Below are positions 18,339-27,078 of a DNA stretch of 64,000 nucleotides, piece by piece. A model generated the notes under the pieces. That model was given only the letters and a program-made list of their open reading frames with translations. It was not told the origin of the DNA and searched no databases. Position 1 is the stretch's first letter, and each line of letters starts with the position of its first letter. The translations under genes were made by a program, and so were the position numbers. The stretch lies in NCBI RefSeq assembly GCF_900184895.1, contig NZ_FXZK01000003.1, forward strand, positions 62,001-126,000. Direction: 5' to 3'. The stretch is from Flavimaricola marinus (GTDB lineage: Bacteria > Pseudomonadota > Alphaproteobacteria > Rhodobacterales > Rhodobacteraceae).

Positions 18339-18875
18339 ATGCGCATGGGTATTGCGCGCTGGCGGAGGCTGAGCCTCGGTGAGCGTCGGCTGGTTTTGGG
18401 GTGTTTGATCACCGCGATCCTTGGCGCCTTTCTGGCACTGATCGTCGTGCTTCGGCTCGATCCCGACGCTGTGTTTCAGCGGCCGCTCAGTCTGTATGAG
18501 CAGTGGATCTTGGTGGCTGGTGCATTCGGCGGCGGGGCGGGCGTCATTCTGGCGCGCGATCGGCTCGGGCGGGCCGGGATCATCAAGCCATTGGCCGGCC
18601 TTGTCATCATGACATTCGTCGCCGCGATCATCGGCGGCACCCTGGCGTTGCCGCTCTATGGAACGATGTTCGGTCCGTTCACGCTTGCCGTGATCTTCAC
18701 GGCCTCGCCGATGATCGCCGCGCTCTGGTTCGCCAACGGGTTCGCGGTGCACCTCATGGTGCGCAGCTGGCACAGTGAGCGGGACAGCATCTTCGGGGCC
18801 GCCCCGCCAAAACCGATCCTCCAAAGCGCAAGCGATCAGATCACCCGGCTCATGCGGTTCGGCATCAATCCTTGA
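18339..18875 (+). CDS. four-helix inner-membrane protein of unknown function
   Basis: I do not recognise a named family. The roughly 178-residue protein has four hydrophobic segments (about 21-43, 57-75, 89-112 and 116-138 from this start), a basic N-terminus and a short cytoplasmic-looking tail with QSASDQITRLMRF. Three in-frame ATGs lie close together (18333, 18339, 18345); the AAGGAG at 18327-18332 sits at the right distance for 18339. The last 11 bases overlap the end of the convergent J-domain gene. Nothing around it indicates its role. Confidence 0.65.
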   Translation: MRMGIARWRRLSLGERRLVLGCLITAILGAFLALIVVLRLDPDAVFQRPLSLYEQWILVAGAFGGGAGVILARDRLGRAGIIKPLAGLVIMTFVAAIIGGTLALPLYGTMFGPFTLAVIFTASPMIAALWFANGFAVHLMVRSWHSERDSIFGAAPPKPILQSASDQITRLMRFGINP

Positions 18876-19497
18876 AGCTGCGGCTGCTCTTGATCTGATC
18901 CCACGCCCAGACCACTTCGGTGAGCTGTTCTTCCTGACTGCGGTCGCCACCGTTCATGTCAGGATGAAGAACCTTGATGAGCGCCTTGTAGGCTTTGCGG
19001 ATTTCGGTCTTCGTCCAGTGATCCTTGGCCTCGAGGATCTCGATCGCGCGACGTTCGGTCGGCGGCAGCTTGCGGCCGCCCGAGATGCCTTTGCCGGGGT
19101 TGCGCGTGGCGTTCGCCCCCAACACCTGATGCGGGTCGTCGACGCCCAGGCGGGCCCATGCACGCTGCTCCTCGGAGCGTTTGCCGAACGGCTTCGTCTC
19201 GCGCTCCCAGACCCGGTCCTTGTCCTGCTGGTCGGTGAATTCCTGTTCGGTCGCACCGTCAAAGAAATTCCACTTCAGGTTGTATTCCCGAACGTGGTCT
19301 TTGCAGAACCAATAGTAGTCGTCCAGAATATCCGGGCTTTTCGGTGCGCGATACTTCCCGGCCTCTTCACAACCCGCATGGTCGCATTCACGGGTAGAGG
19401 TCTCGAAGGCCCCCGACATGCCACGGCGGCCCCGCGGATTCTTCTTCTTTGAGGAGGACACCGACATATCAAAACCAAAGGGGTCGTTCTTCGCCAT
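18865..19497 (-). CDS. J-domain (DnaJ-like) protein with N-terminal Cys/His motif
   Basis: A 210-residue cytoplasmic co-chaperone-like protein. The J domain is at the C-terminus (about 147-210): RRAIEILEAKDHWTKTEIRKAYKALIKVLHPDMNGG with the essential HPD. The N-terminal part has CDHAGCEEAGKY and YYWFCKDHVREYN, a Cys4-spaced Cys pair followed by Cys-x2-His, which could bind zinc. J domains stimulate DnaK-type ATPases. Genes of this type often lie next to cobS and bolA in Rhodobacterales, as here (from memory), and a link to cobaltochelatase assembly has not been shown. The start at 19497 faces the bolA-like gene 75 bases away. Confidence 0.9.
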   Translation of the reverse strand: MAKNDPFGFDMSVSSSKKKNPRGRRGMSGAFETSTRECDHAGCEEAGKYRAPKSPDILDDYYWFCKDHVREYNLKWNFFDGATEQEFTDQQDKDRVWERETKPFGKRSEEQRAWARLGVDDPHQVLGANATRNPGKGISGGRKLPPTERRAIEILEAKDHWTKTEIRKAYKALIKVLHPDMNGGDRSQEEQLTEVVWAWDQIKSSRSFKD

Positions 19498-19572
19498 GCG
19501 CTTTACCTTTCCGACTCGGACGCATGAGTTTAAGCCGGGCAGCGTCAGATAGAAGGGGGCAGAGCAAAAATA

Positions 19573-19827
19573 ATGGGGCTTGAAAAAAAGATTCGCGGCG
19601 CGTTAGAGAGCGCGTTCACGACAAAGCACCTCGAAGTGATCAACGAGAGTCATCTACACGCTGGGCATGCAGGCGATGACGGCAGCGGCGAAAGCCATTG
19701 GCGGATCGTGATCGAAGCCGAAGAGCTCGGCGGCATGTCGCGACTTGCGCGACACCGGGCGGTGCACGCGGCTCTGGGGCCGCAGATCATCAACCAACTT
19801 CACGCGCTGGCTCTCGATATCCGGTGA
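19573..19827 (+). CDS. BolA family protein
   Basis: An 84-residue BolA-fold protein. The family core is clear: IRGALESAF, then HLEVINESHLHAGHA with the conserved His residues, SHWRIVIEAEEL, and the C-terminal helix RLARHRAVHAALG ahead of HALALDI. BolA proteins pair with monothiol glutaredoxins to bind or move iron-sulfur clusters and to affect iron regulation. It is divergent from the J-domain gene with 75 bases between, where both promoters must lie, and its stop is only three bases from the end of the convergent DUF4177 gene. Confidence 0.93.
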   Translation: MGLEKKIRGALESAFTTKHLEVINESHLHAGHAGDDGSGESHWRIVIEAEELGGMSRLARHRAVHAALGPQIINQLHALALDIR

Positions 19828-19830
19828 CGA

Positions 19831-20298
19831 TTACTCGGCGGCAACCTGCGACCGGTCCGGCGCCTGCACCGGCGTCGGATTGGCCGTCGGCACCGGGTCG
19901 ACGCCACGGGTAAGTGTCTCCGCCACGCGCGGATCGGGGCTTTGCAGTTGCGGCGCCGTCCCTGCGGGAGCATCGCGCACGATCACCGGGGCAGGGGCCG
20001 TCTGCGCTGGCATGTCCACAGGCACGGCCAGTGTCGGGGCGGGCGCCGGCGCTTCTGCCGGCACGGTCAGCGCCCGGCGAAAGACCAGCATGTTCTGAAA
20101 TACGGTCACTCGACCGGTCAAACCCTGGCGTTCTTCGCAGGGCAGCGAATCGGTGCGCTGGTATTCCCAGCCGTCCGCGGCCGCGTCGTTCATCAAAGTG
20201 GTCAATGCGTTGGCAAACTGGGCCTCTGTGCCCTTGATGCCTTTGGCCTTGAGGCCGCGTTTCGGGGCCGGAACCACCTTGTATTCGAACTGTGCCAT
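19831..20298 (-). CDS. DUF4177 domain protein with proline-rich tail
   Basis: A 155-residue protein. Residues 1-82 match DUF4177: FEYKVVPAPKRG, then a helix with FANALTTLMNDAAADGWEYQ and a strand ending in MLVFRR. The rest (about 85-155) is a low-complexity Pro/Ala/Thr tail with no hydrophobic segment. The start is set at 20298 (MAQFEYKVV), since the six extra codons upstream are not conserved in the family. The role is unknown; a nucleotide or small-molecule role is not supported by anything visible. Confidence 0.75.
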   Translation of the reverse strand: MAQFEYKVVPAPKRGLKAKGIKGTEAQFANALTTLMNDAAADGWEYQRTDSLPCEERQGLTGRVTVFQNMLVFRRALTVPAEAPAPAPTLAVPVDMPAQTAPAPVIVRDAPAGTAPQLQSPDPRVAETLTRGVDPVPTANPTPVQAPDRSQVAAE

Positions 20299-20568
20299 GT
20301 CAAAAACTCCCCAGATCACCGGGACGTTTTATCAACAACACCCTCCAACTCCAAGGATTCGCTTAACACTTCCAGAAACGACCAATTGAAGCGCGCGATC
20401 CATGTGATCCCAGTCACGCGCAACCTCTGTCTGGCCGATGGTGAAGCTGATCAAGGCGGCCATCTGGAAAACACTCTGCCTGACAGTAGCGCACCCGATG
20501 GTCGCCGCCTCTATGCCGTTTTGATCGGGTGCTGCGGTTGGCAGTGCCATCTTGGCGTTAACCATTTC

Positions 20569-20595
20569 GGTGGACCGGGTCGAACCCAATCCACC
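20569..20595 (-). other. stable hairpin in the gatB 3' region
   Basis: On the minus strand GGTGGATTGGGT and ACCCGGTCCACC pair over 12 positions (two of them G-T) around a TCG loop. As the plus-strand RNA would have C-A mismatches at the same places, the structure favours the gatB transcript. No T run follows, so it may be a stability or processing element and not a terminator. Confidence 0.4.
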
Positions 20596-20633
20596 GAGAA
20601 TGACACCGAAGGGATACCGACGGCAGACCGACG
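20593..20633 (-). repeat. extragenic 11-bp-unit repeat, copy C
   Basis: On the minus strand, 15 bases past the gatB stop, units CGGTCTGCCGT, CGGTATCCCTT and CGGTGTCATTC follow one another. They match the units of the copies at 29251 and 60153, with more decay in the later units. Confidence 0.5.
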
Positions 20634-20648
20634 CTTTTTCCGACGTGC

Positions 20649-22160
20649 TTAGAGGCCCAGCTTCGCTGCCACGATTTGGTTAACGGCAGCCGGATTCGCC
20701 TTGCCGCCTGTCGCTTTCATCACCTGCCCGACAAACCATCCGGCCAGTTTCGGGTTGGCCTTGGCCTTCTCGACCTGAGCTGGATTGGCGGCGATCACCT
20801 CGTCGACAGCAGCCTCGATGGCGCCGGTGTCCGTGACCTGCTTCATCCCGCGTTTCTCAACGATTTCAACGGGATCTCCGCCTTCTGTATAGACGATCTC
20901 GAAAAGATCCTTGGCAATCTTGCCGCTGATGTCCCCGCTCGAAATCAGGCCCACGATGCCGCCCAGTTGCGCCGGGCTGACCGGGCTTTCGGTGATCGCG
21001 CAATCGTCCTTCTTCAGGCGTCCAAACAGCTCGTTGATGACCCAGTTGGCCGCGAGCTTGCCGTCGCGCCCTTGCGCAACCTCTTCAAAGTAAACGGCAT
21101 TTTCGGCCTCGGCGGTCAAGACGCTGGCGTCATATTCGCTCAGACCAAAGTCCTTGACGAAGCGGGCTTTCTTTTCATCCGGCAACTCAGGAAGTCGGGC
21201 CGCAATATCGTCGACCCAGGCCTGATCGATCTCGAGTGGCAGCAGGTCAGGGCACGGGAAGTATCTGTAATCATGCGCTTCTTCCTTGCTGCGCATGGAC
21301 CGGGTCTCGTTCTTGTCAGGGTCGTAGAGGCGGGTTTCCTGCACCACGGAACCGCCATCCTCGAGGATCGCGATCTGGCGCCGGGCCTCATGATCGATGG
21401 CCAGCTGTATGAACCGCATCGAGTTCATGTTCTTGATCTCGCAACGCGTACCGAGGTGGGAAAAGTCCTGAGTTTCCTGATACTTCTCGTAATCGCCGGG
21501 GCGACAGACCGAGACGTTCACGTCGGCCCGCAGGTTGCCGTTCTGCATGTTGCCGTCGCATGTTCCGAGATAGCGCAGGATTTGGCGGAGCTTCAGCACG
21601 TAGGCCGCAGCCTCTTCCGGGCCGCGGATGTCAGGGCGGCTGACGATTTCCATCAGCGCGACACCCGTCCGGTTGAGGTCCACGAACGACATGGCCGGAT
21701 CCATATCGTGGATCGACTTGCCGGCGTCTTGCTCAAGGTGAATGCGCTCGATCCGGACCAGCCGGGCCACACCTGGTGCCATATCGACGATCACTTCGCC
21801 TTCACCCACGATGGGATGGTAGAGCTGGGAAATCTGATAGCCTTGCGGCAAGTCGGGATAGAAGTAGTTCTTGCGGTCGAATGCGCTGCGCAGATTGATC
21901 TCCGCCTTCAATCCAAGCCCGGTGCGCACTGCCTGCGCAATGCAACCCTCGTTGATGACAGGGAGCATGCCGGGCATGCCGGCATCCACGAAGGCCACGT
22001 TGGAGTTCGGCTCCGCACCAAACTTCGTCGATGCGCCGGAGAACAGCTTTGCCGCAGTCGCGACCTGGGCATGAACCTCAAGGCCAATCACCAATTCCCA
22101 ATCGCCAGTCGCACCGGCGATGACTCTAGGGGCAGGGGACTCGTAGGTTAGGTCGAGCAT
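20649..22160 (-). CDS. gatB: aspartyl/glutamyl-tRNA(Asn/Gln) amidotransferase subunit B
   Basis: GatB is the tRNA-binding and kinase-like subunit of the GatCAB amidotransferase, which converts Glu-tRNA(Gln) and Asp-tRNA(Asn) to the correct amides. The 503-residue sequence has [13 protein letters not shown] at the N-terminus, the catalytic-domain stretches [19 protein letters not shown] and [19 protein letters not shown], and the C-terminal YqeY-type tail ending in [17 protein letters not shown]. The start at 22160 (MLDLTYE) has AAAGGA just upstream and is preferred to an ATG 12 codons earlier. GatA and GatC are not adjacent. It is divergent from the lytic transglycosylase gene. Confidence 0.97.
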   Translation of the reverse strand: MLDLTYESPAPRVIAGATGDWELVIGLEVHAQVATAAKLFSGASTKFGAEPNSNVAFVDAGMPGMLPVINEGCIAQAVRTGLGLKAEINLRSAFDRKNYFYPDLPQGYQISQLYHPIVGEGEVIVDMAPGVARLVRIERIHLEQDAGKSIHDMDPAMSFVDLNRTGVALMEIVSRPDIRGPEEAAAYVLKLRQILRYLGTCDGNMQNGNLRADVNVSVCRPGDYEKYQETQDFSHLGTRCEIKNMNSMRFIQLAIDHEARRQIAILEDGGSVVQETRLYDPDKNETRSMRSKEEAHDYRYFPCPDLLPLEIDQAWVDDIAARLPELPDEKKARFVKDFGLSEYDASVLTAEAENAVYFEEVAQGRDGKLAANWVINELFGRLKKDDCAITESPVSPAQLGGIVGLISSGDISGKIAKDLFEIVYTEGGDPVEIVEKRGMKQVTDTGAIEAAVDEVIAANPAQVEKAKANPKLAGWFVGQVMKATGGKANPAAVNQIVAAKLGL

Positions 22161-22383
22161 GGCATGGTCCTTTGCGGCGAAGCGGTTGCGATGCACTGTC
22201 TAGGCGCAGTCGGGCGGCGCTTCAAGCAGGGGAACCGCTCTGAAATGCGCCGGCGCCGTCAGCAGGATCGCGCATCACCCCCGGCGGGAAATTGCCGAGG
22301 ATGAAGTGTCGATCGTAAGAATCTGTTTTTGTGCAATTCTTTGCGCTTGCCCACGGGGGTGGTGATCGGGCATTGTCCGCGGC

Positions 22384-23217
22384 ATGCTCGCGTCCAAGAG
22401 ATTCCTTGGGGGGATACTCTCCGCCTTTCTTTGCCTGTCGCTGCCCGCCAGCGCACAGGTTGCAGCTGCTCCGACAGGTGCAGACGTATTCGAGGCGTTG
22501 CCAGCTCTGTCCGGGTTCAGACCAGTGCCGCGTCCCGACCACATACTGCGGTATCCCGTCGAGGTGCAAACCGGAGCGACTCTTCGCCCGAAAGCGCGGA
22601 TGGCGTTCCTGCCTGCTGCCCAGTGGGATGACCGGCGCGAGGGCGCACTTTGGACACGTGCCGCGATGTCTGCGATCCGTGCGAATGCTCCGTCGCTCGC
22701 CACCGTCGTGCCTCGCGATATCGAAACCTGGTGTCCCGGATACGCGTCGAACCCACCGCATCTGCGTCAGGCGTTCTGGGTCGGCATGATGTCGGCCTTG
22801 GCATATTATGAAAGTACACACCGCCCGGATGCCGTCGGTGGCGGCAATCGATGGTTTGGACTGCTGCAGATCTATCCGCCCACCGCACGCGGCTATGCAT
22901 GCCGGGCACGCACCGGCGCCGCGCTGACCGACGCGGAAGACAACCTGAGTTGTGCCGCGCGAATTCTGAATGTCACGGTCGCCCGCGATCGCGCCGTGGC
23001 GCTGCACGATGGGCGTTGGCGCGGGGTCGCGGCGGATTGGGGGCCGATGACGACAGCATCCAAGCGGAATGCGATGGCGGCGTGGACCCGAGAGCAAAGC
23101 TACTGTCAGGTTCAGTCGGCCGTCGCACGCGTCATCCGTCCCGTCGCTCGTCCTGCTGGGCATGCGTTGACGGCCACATTGAGCACCTCAAATCTGAGCC
23201 CGGAATCGTCTCGCTGA
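22384..23217 (+). CDS. secreted lytic transglycosylase-like protein
   Basis: A 277-residue exported protein with a signal peptide (hydrophobic GGILSAFLCLSLPASA, cleavage about residue 24). The SLT-type catalytic core spans about 125-200: MSALAYYESTHRPDAVGG carries the likely catalytic Glu143, and GNRWFGLLQIYPPTARGY is the conserved glycine/Gln-Ile-Tyr segment that follows in soluble lytic transglycosylases. It would cleave peptidoglycan in the periplasm. Cysteines in RDIETWCPG, GYACRA and LSCAAR suggest disulphides. It shares a 220-base divergent promoter region with gatB and is nearly contiguous with the convergent acyltransferase gene. Confidence 0.85.
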   Translation: MLASKRFLGGILSAFLCLSLPASAQVAAAPTGADVFEALPALSGFRPVPRPDHILRYPVEVQTGATLRPKARMAFLPAAQWDDRREGALWTRAAMSAIRANAPSLATVVPRDIETWCPGYASNPPHLRQAFWVGMMSALAYYESTHRPDAVGGGNRWFGLLQIYPPTARGYACRARTGAALTDAEDNLSCAARILNVTVARDRAVALHDGRWRGVAADWGPMTTASKRNAMAAWTREQSYCQVQSAVARVIRPVARPAGHALTATLSTSNLSPESSR

Positions 23218-23229
23218 AGCGGGCGGACG

Positions 23230-24096
23230 TCAGGGTCTGGTGAGCGACAAGGGAGACCGTGTCGCCCGAACAAGGCTGACCGTAGGGGCGTCACGCCCGC
23301 CGAGAGCAAGCGTGGCCTTGCGCAACATCTCAATCCCTTGCTCGGAGGAGGCGGGCAGAGAAGCGGGCGAAATCGGCTCACCAACTGTTGCCAGATATGG
23401 CTGGCGCGACTTGTTCAAGGTCTCATGAAACAGGGTAATGTCCCGCAATGTCGGATGAATGAGGTCGAGGATATAAAACAGCGCCGAATTGCGGGCGCGC
23501 AGGTTGACCGGGATCACAGGCAACTCGAACTTACGCGCCAACATGGCAGCGGACGCCATCCACGGACGCTCGTAGAGCCGCAACCCGCGACGCTTTGCCA
23601 GCCGACCGGACGGGAAAATCACACCCATGCGGCCGTCCTCGACGGCCTTGCGCGTAAAGGCCATCGTCTCACGGGTCTTGCCGTGACTACGCTTGTCCTT
23701 GCGCCATTCGACCGGGGCGATCATGTCTTCCATCTGAGGGAGAATTCTCAGGATGTCGCGGTTCGCGTAAAAGAACAAATCCGGGCGCTCTTTAGCCAAG
23801 AGGTGCCAGAGGATGATGCCGTCTGCGATGCCCGTCGGATGGTTGCAGACGATCATTGCCGGGCCATGACGCGGGATGTTCGACAGCCCCGTGACCGATA
23901 CATCACGGGCCAATAGCTCCGCCATCTTCCACATGATCTCGGACGTCGGCGCATCGCGAAATTGCTCGGCCAGCTCAACCGTCCGACCATAGGAAAGCGA
24001 CCAGTTCAGAACGTTACGTGCCGGTTTCGCCCAGGGCTTTTCGGCAAATAGCCAAGGAGCGCGCTCCGAAATCAGGGGATCAATGCGTTCTTTCAT
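23230..24096 (-). CDS. lysophospholipid acyltransferase (PlsC-like) family protein
   Basis: A 288-residue enzyme of the 1-acyl-glycerol-3-phosphate acyltransferase superfamily. Block I is NHPTGIADG at 85-93, where His86 and Asp92 are five residues apart instead of the usual four; block III is VIFPSGRLAKR; block IV is ELPVIPVNLRARNS. These features resemble the branch related to ornithine-lipid and hemolysin-type acyltransferases, so the acceptor need not be lysophosphatidate. There is no obvious transmembrane helix, so membrane association is probably peripheral. It lies downstream of pepN on the same strand, 116 bases away. Confidence 0.8.
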   Translation of the reverse strand: MKERIDPLISERAPWLFAEKPWAKPARNVLNWSLSYGRTVELAEQFRDAPTSEIMWKMAELLARDVSVTGLSNIPRHGPAMIVCNHPTGIADGIILWHLLAKERPDLFFYANRDILRILPQMEDMIAPVEWRKDKRSHGKTRETMAFTRKAVEDGRMGVIFPSGRLAKRRGLRLYERPWMASAAMLARKFELPVIPVNLRARNSALFYILDLIHPTLRDITLFHETLNKSRQPYLATVGEPISPASLPASSEQGIEMLRKATLALGGRDAPTVSLVRATRSPLSLTRP

Positions 24097-24212
24097 TCCG
24101 GGCCACTACAATTTCTAAATCACGTAATTTTGACACTGCTCTATGAGCAGGATTCCCACAAGTTGACCATAACAGACTGCAAAGGTTTCGGCAAAAGCCG
24201 GCTGAGTTGCAT

Positions 24213-26762
24213 TTATCCCAGCAGTCGATCGACCATTTCCGCCGTGTCTCGTGACAAGCCGGGAGCTGTAGCAATTTGGCGCAGGGCGTCGCGCATATGC
24301 GCCTGCCGCCCGGCGTCCCAGCGGGACATCGTCTGAAAGGCCGTGGTCATGCGTGCAGCGACCATTGGATTCATGGCATCCAGTCGGATCAGCCAATCGG
24401 CCAAGAGCCGATAGCCCGCTCCATCGGCGCGGTGAAAGCCCGCTTGATTGCGTGGCAGAGCACCGACGACGGAACGGAAGCGATTTGGGTTTTTCCAATT
24501 GAATGCAGGATGTTGTGTGAGCGCCTCGGTGACGGCGACCGCATTTTCCGGTTCGGCCGAGGCGACTTGGAGAGCGAACCACTTGTTCATCACAAGGCGG
24601 TCCTTTGACCAATGCGCCTCAAATGCAGAGAGTGCGTCGCGTCCGGCGTCAATCGACAGGAGGGCGGACAAGGCGGCCAATTGCTGCGTCATATTGTCGG
24701 CTGTATCGAACTGGGCCTGAGCTCTGGACGGACCATCGGACAGGCTGAGATATCTCAGCGCCGCATTGGTCAGTGCGCGTTTCCCCGCGGCAGAAGCATC
24801 GGGCGAGAATGGTCCCGTCAATTGGTGTTCATCATAGAGCCGGGACAGAATCGCTTGGCAATGGTTCGCGATTGCCTCACGCAAGGCTTTGTGGCTGGCG
24901 TAGATGCGGTCCGGATCGGGCGTGTGACCAGCATCGAAGAGCGCCTGAGCGAGGTTTTCTTGAGAGGGGAGCGCCAATAGCATTGCGCGATACGCCGGGT
25001 CCTTCTCCTCGTCGGCGATGGCCAGCCTGAGCGCGTCGAGGAACGCGCGGTCAGGCTTCGCGTCATCAAGGATCATCGCCGTCAAGCCAGCCCGCGCGAG
25101 GTTTTGCCCGGCTTCCCATGCGTTGAACGGATCGGTGTCGTGCGCGAGCAGGAACGCCTGCTCGGCCCCGGTTTGAGATTGCTTCAAGATCACCGGAGCG
25201 GAGAATCCGCGCAGGATGGAGGGCAACGGTCGGCCCGAAAGCCCTTCGAAGTGGAAGCTCTGCTCTGCTTGCGTCAACTCCAGAACAGTGGTCGGCACGA
25301 CCTCTTGCCCGTTTTGACCAAGCAGCCCAACGGCAACCGGGATGACGAAGGGGTGCTTGACCGATTGGCCGGGCGTGGAAGGCGTCTCTTGCGCCAGATG
25401 CAGGGTGTAGGTTCCGTCGACGAAGCTGTCCGTCACTGTGATGCGAGGCGTGCCGGCCTGTTGATACCACCGTTTGAACTGGGCGAGGTCGCGGCCGGTG
25501 CTGTCCTCGAACACGGCGAGCCAGTCTTCGATGGTCGCCGCTTCGCCGTCATGCCGGTCGAAGTAGAGATCGAGTGCGCTCTGGTAGGCCGCGTCGCCCA
25601 CGAGGCGCTTGAGCATGCCAATGACCTCGGCGCCTTTCTCATAGACGGTCGCGGTGTAGAAATTGTTGATCTCGACAAAGCTTTCGGGCCGCACGGGGTG
25701 CGACAGCGTGCCGTTGTCTTCTGGAAACTGAAAGGCCCGCAGGTCGATGGCGTCGACGATCCGCTTGACCGCGTGTCCGCGCATATCGCCGGTGAATTGC
25801 TGATCGCGAAAAACGGTCAAACCTTCCTTCAGGCAGAGCTGAAACCAATCACGACAAGTGATCCGGTTCCCGGTCCAGTTGTGGAAATACTCGTGGGCGA
25901 TGATCGCCTCGATCCGCTCAAAATCGGAATCCGTCGCGGTTTCAGGGCTGGCCAGAACGGCGCTGGAGTTGAAAATGTTCAAGCCCTTGTTTTCCATCGC
26001 GCCGGCATTGAAATCATCCACGGCAACGATGTTGAAAATGTCTAAGTCATATTCGCGGCCGTAAACCTCTTCGTCCCAACGCATCGACTTTTTCAGGGCG
26101 TCCATCCCGAAGGCGCATTTGCCGATGTCATCCTCTCGCACCCAGATGTTGAGCGCGACATCGCGCCCAGATTGCGTCGTAAAGCTGCCCGTATGAGCGA
26201 TCAGATCGCCGGCCACGAGGGCGAACAGATAGGCAGGCTTCGGCCAGGGATCATGCCACTCGGCCCAGCCTTCGCCGGAGCCTGTGGGGTTGCCGTTCGA
26301 CAACAGCACGGGCAGATCGCTCTCGATCCGGACCGTGAATACCGCCATCACGTCGGGCCGGTCGGGATAGTAGGTGATCCGGCGAAATCCCTCTGCCTCA
26401 CATTGGGTGCAATACATGCCGTTCGACATATAGAGCCCCTCCAGCGCGGTGTTGGCATCAGGGGCGATCTCGACCTCGGCTTCCCAAATGAACGGCGCAT
26501 TGGGCACCTCGCAGGTGAGGCCGGTGGCGCTGATCGAGGGCGTGATTTCGGCGCCGTCGATCTTGGCCCAAAGCAGAGACATGTCACTGCCGTGCAAGAC
26601 AAAATCCTTGGTGGTCGCATCGGGATTGGGTCGAAAGCTGATCCGCGAAACGACCCGCGTCGCTGCTGGGGCAAGCCGGAAGGTCAACTCTACCGTTTCG
26701 ACCAGATAGGCCGGCGGGGTGTAGTCCTTGAGGTAGATGGTCTGGGGGCTGGCGTCGTTCAT
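24213..26762 (-). CDS. pepN: aminopeptidase N
   Basis: PepN is the broad-specificity M1 zinc aminopeptidase of the cytoplasm. The 849-residue protein has the substrate-binding GAMENKGLNIF and the zinc motif HEYFHNW (His290, Glu291, His294) followed by the distal Glu in LKEGLTVFRDQQF. The C-terminal half is the long alpha-helical domain typical of the E. coli PepN subfamily. The start at 26762 gives MNDASPQTIYLKDYTPP, which is the family's usual beginning; a longer frame reaching 27077 runs through the divergent DUF2256 gene and is rejected. A short divergent gap of about 96 bases separates it from DUF2256. Confidence 0.97.
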   Translation of the reverse strand: MNDASPQTIYLKDYTPPAYLVETVELTFRLAPAATRVVSRISFRPNPDATTKDFVLHGSDMSLLWAKIDGAEITPSISATGLTCEVPNAPFIWEAEVEIAPDANTALEGLYMSNGMYCTQCEAEGFRRITYYPDRPDVMAVFTVRIESDLPVLLSNGNPTGSGEGWAEWHDPWPKPAYLFALVAGDLIAHTGSFTTQSGRDVALNIWVREDDIGKCAFGMDALKKSMRWDEEVYGREYDLDIFNIVAVDDFNAGAMENKGLNIFNSSAVLASPETATDSDFERIEAIIAHEYFHNWTGNRITCRDWFQLCLKEGLTVFRDQQFTGDMRGHAVKRIVDAIDLRAFQFPEDNGTLSHPVRPESFVEINNFYTATVYEKGAEVIGMLKRLVGDAAYQSALDLYFDRHDGEAATIEDWLAVFEDSTGRDLAQFKRWYQQAGTPRITVTDSFVDGTYTLHLAQETPSTPGQSVKHPFVIPVAVGLLGQNGQEVVPTTVLELTQAEQSFHFEGLSGRPLPSILRGFSAPVILKQSQTGAEQAFLLAHDTDPFNAWEAGQNLARAGLTAMILDDAKPDRAFLDALRLAIADEEKDPAYRAMLLALPSQENLAQALFDAGHTPDPDRIYASHKALREAIANHCQAILSRLYDEHQLTGPFSPDASAAGKRALTNAALRYLSLSDGPSRAQAQFDTADNMTQQLAALSALLSIDAGRDALSAFEAHWSKDRLVMNKWFALQVASAEPENAVAVTEALTQHPAFNWKNPNRFRSVVGALPRNQAGFHRADGAGYRLLADWLIRLDAMNPMVAARMTTAFQTMSRWDAGRQAHMRDALRQIATAPGLSRDTAEMVDRLLG

Positions 26763-26858
26763 CTCGGAGCCTTTCTTGGGGTCATCGGAAGGTAGGGCGG
26801 GCTTGATCGGACGACAAGCTCCCCTTGCGGCCAGAGGGCTGCGCTCTAGCTCAGCCCC

Positions 26859-26999
26859 ATGACCAAGATGCGCAAGAAATCCGATCTGCCGCAAAAGACC
26901 TGCCAGACCTGCGGTCGTCCCTTTGTGTGGCGGCGCAAGTGGGCCAAGGTCTGGGATCAGGTTCGCTATTGCTCGGACCGCTGCCGCGCCGGGCGATAG
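26859..26999 (+). CDS. DUF2256 small zinc-ribbon-like protein
   Basis: A 46-residue ORF too short for most gene finders. It matches the DUF2256 pattern: a Lys-rich start, [20 protein letters not shown], then [15 protein letters not shown]. The two CxxC-like pairs (Cys15/18 and Cys38/42) should bind one zinc ion. The function of the family is unknown; members are often found near cryptochrome/photolyase genes, but none is here. It lies 80 bases upstream of malate synthase on the same strand and divergent from pepN. Confidence 0.85.
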   Translation: MTKMRKKSDLPQKTCQTCGRPFVWRRKWAKVWDQVRYCSDRCRAGR

Positions 27000-27078
27000 C
27001 GGCCGTGTTGCTCCCGTTGGTGGCGTGGCGTATGTCTTTCGCAAGCCGAGGAATTTCTCGATCAGGGGGACAAGCAAA

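Larger units (their letters stand above)
20299..20648. other. 350-base region downstream of gatB
   Basis: The region lies between gatB and the DUF4177 gene, both on the minus strand. It holds a copy of the 11-bp-unit extragenic repeat (20593-20633) and a 12-bp-stem hairpin (20569-20595). A minus-strand frame at 20332-20589 has no recognisable product. I see no other gene. Confidence 0.45.

Noticed and set aside
20332-20589. An 85-residue minus-strand frame downstream of gatB
   Set aside because: No recognisable product or ribosome binding site, and it overlaps the hairpin and part of the 11-bp-unit repeat.
22222-23163. A 313-residue minus-strand frame over the lytic transglycosylase
   Set aside because: No motif, low-quality translation; the plus frame has a signal peptide and the SLT core.
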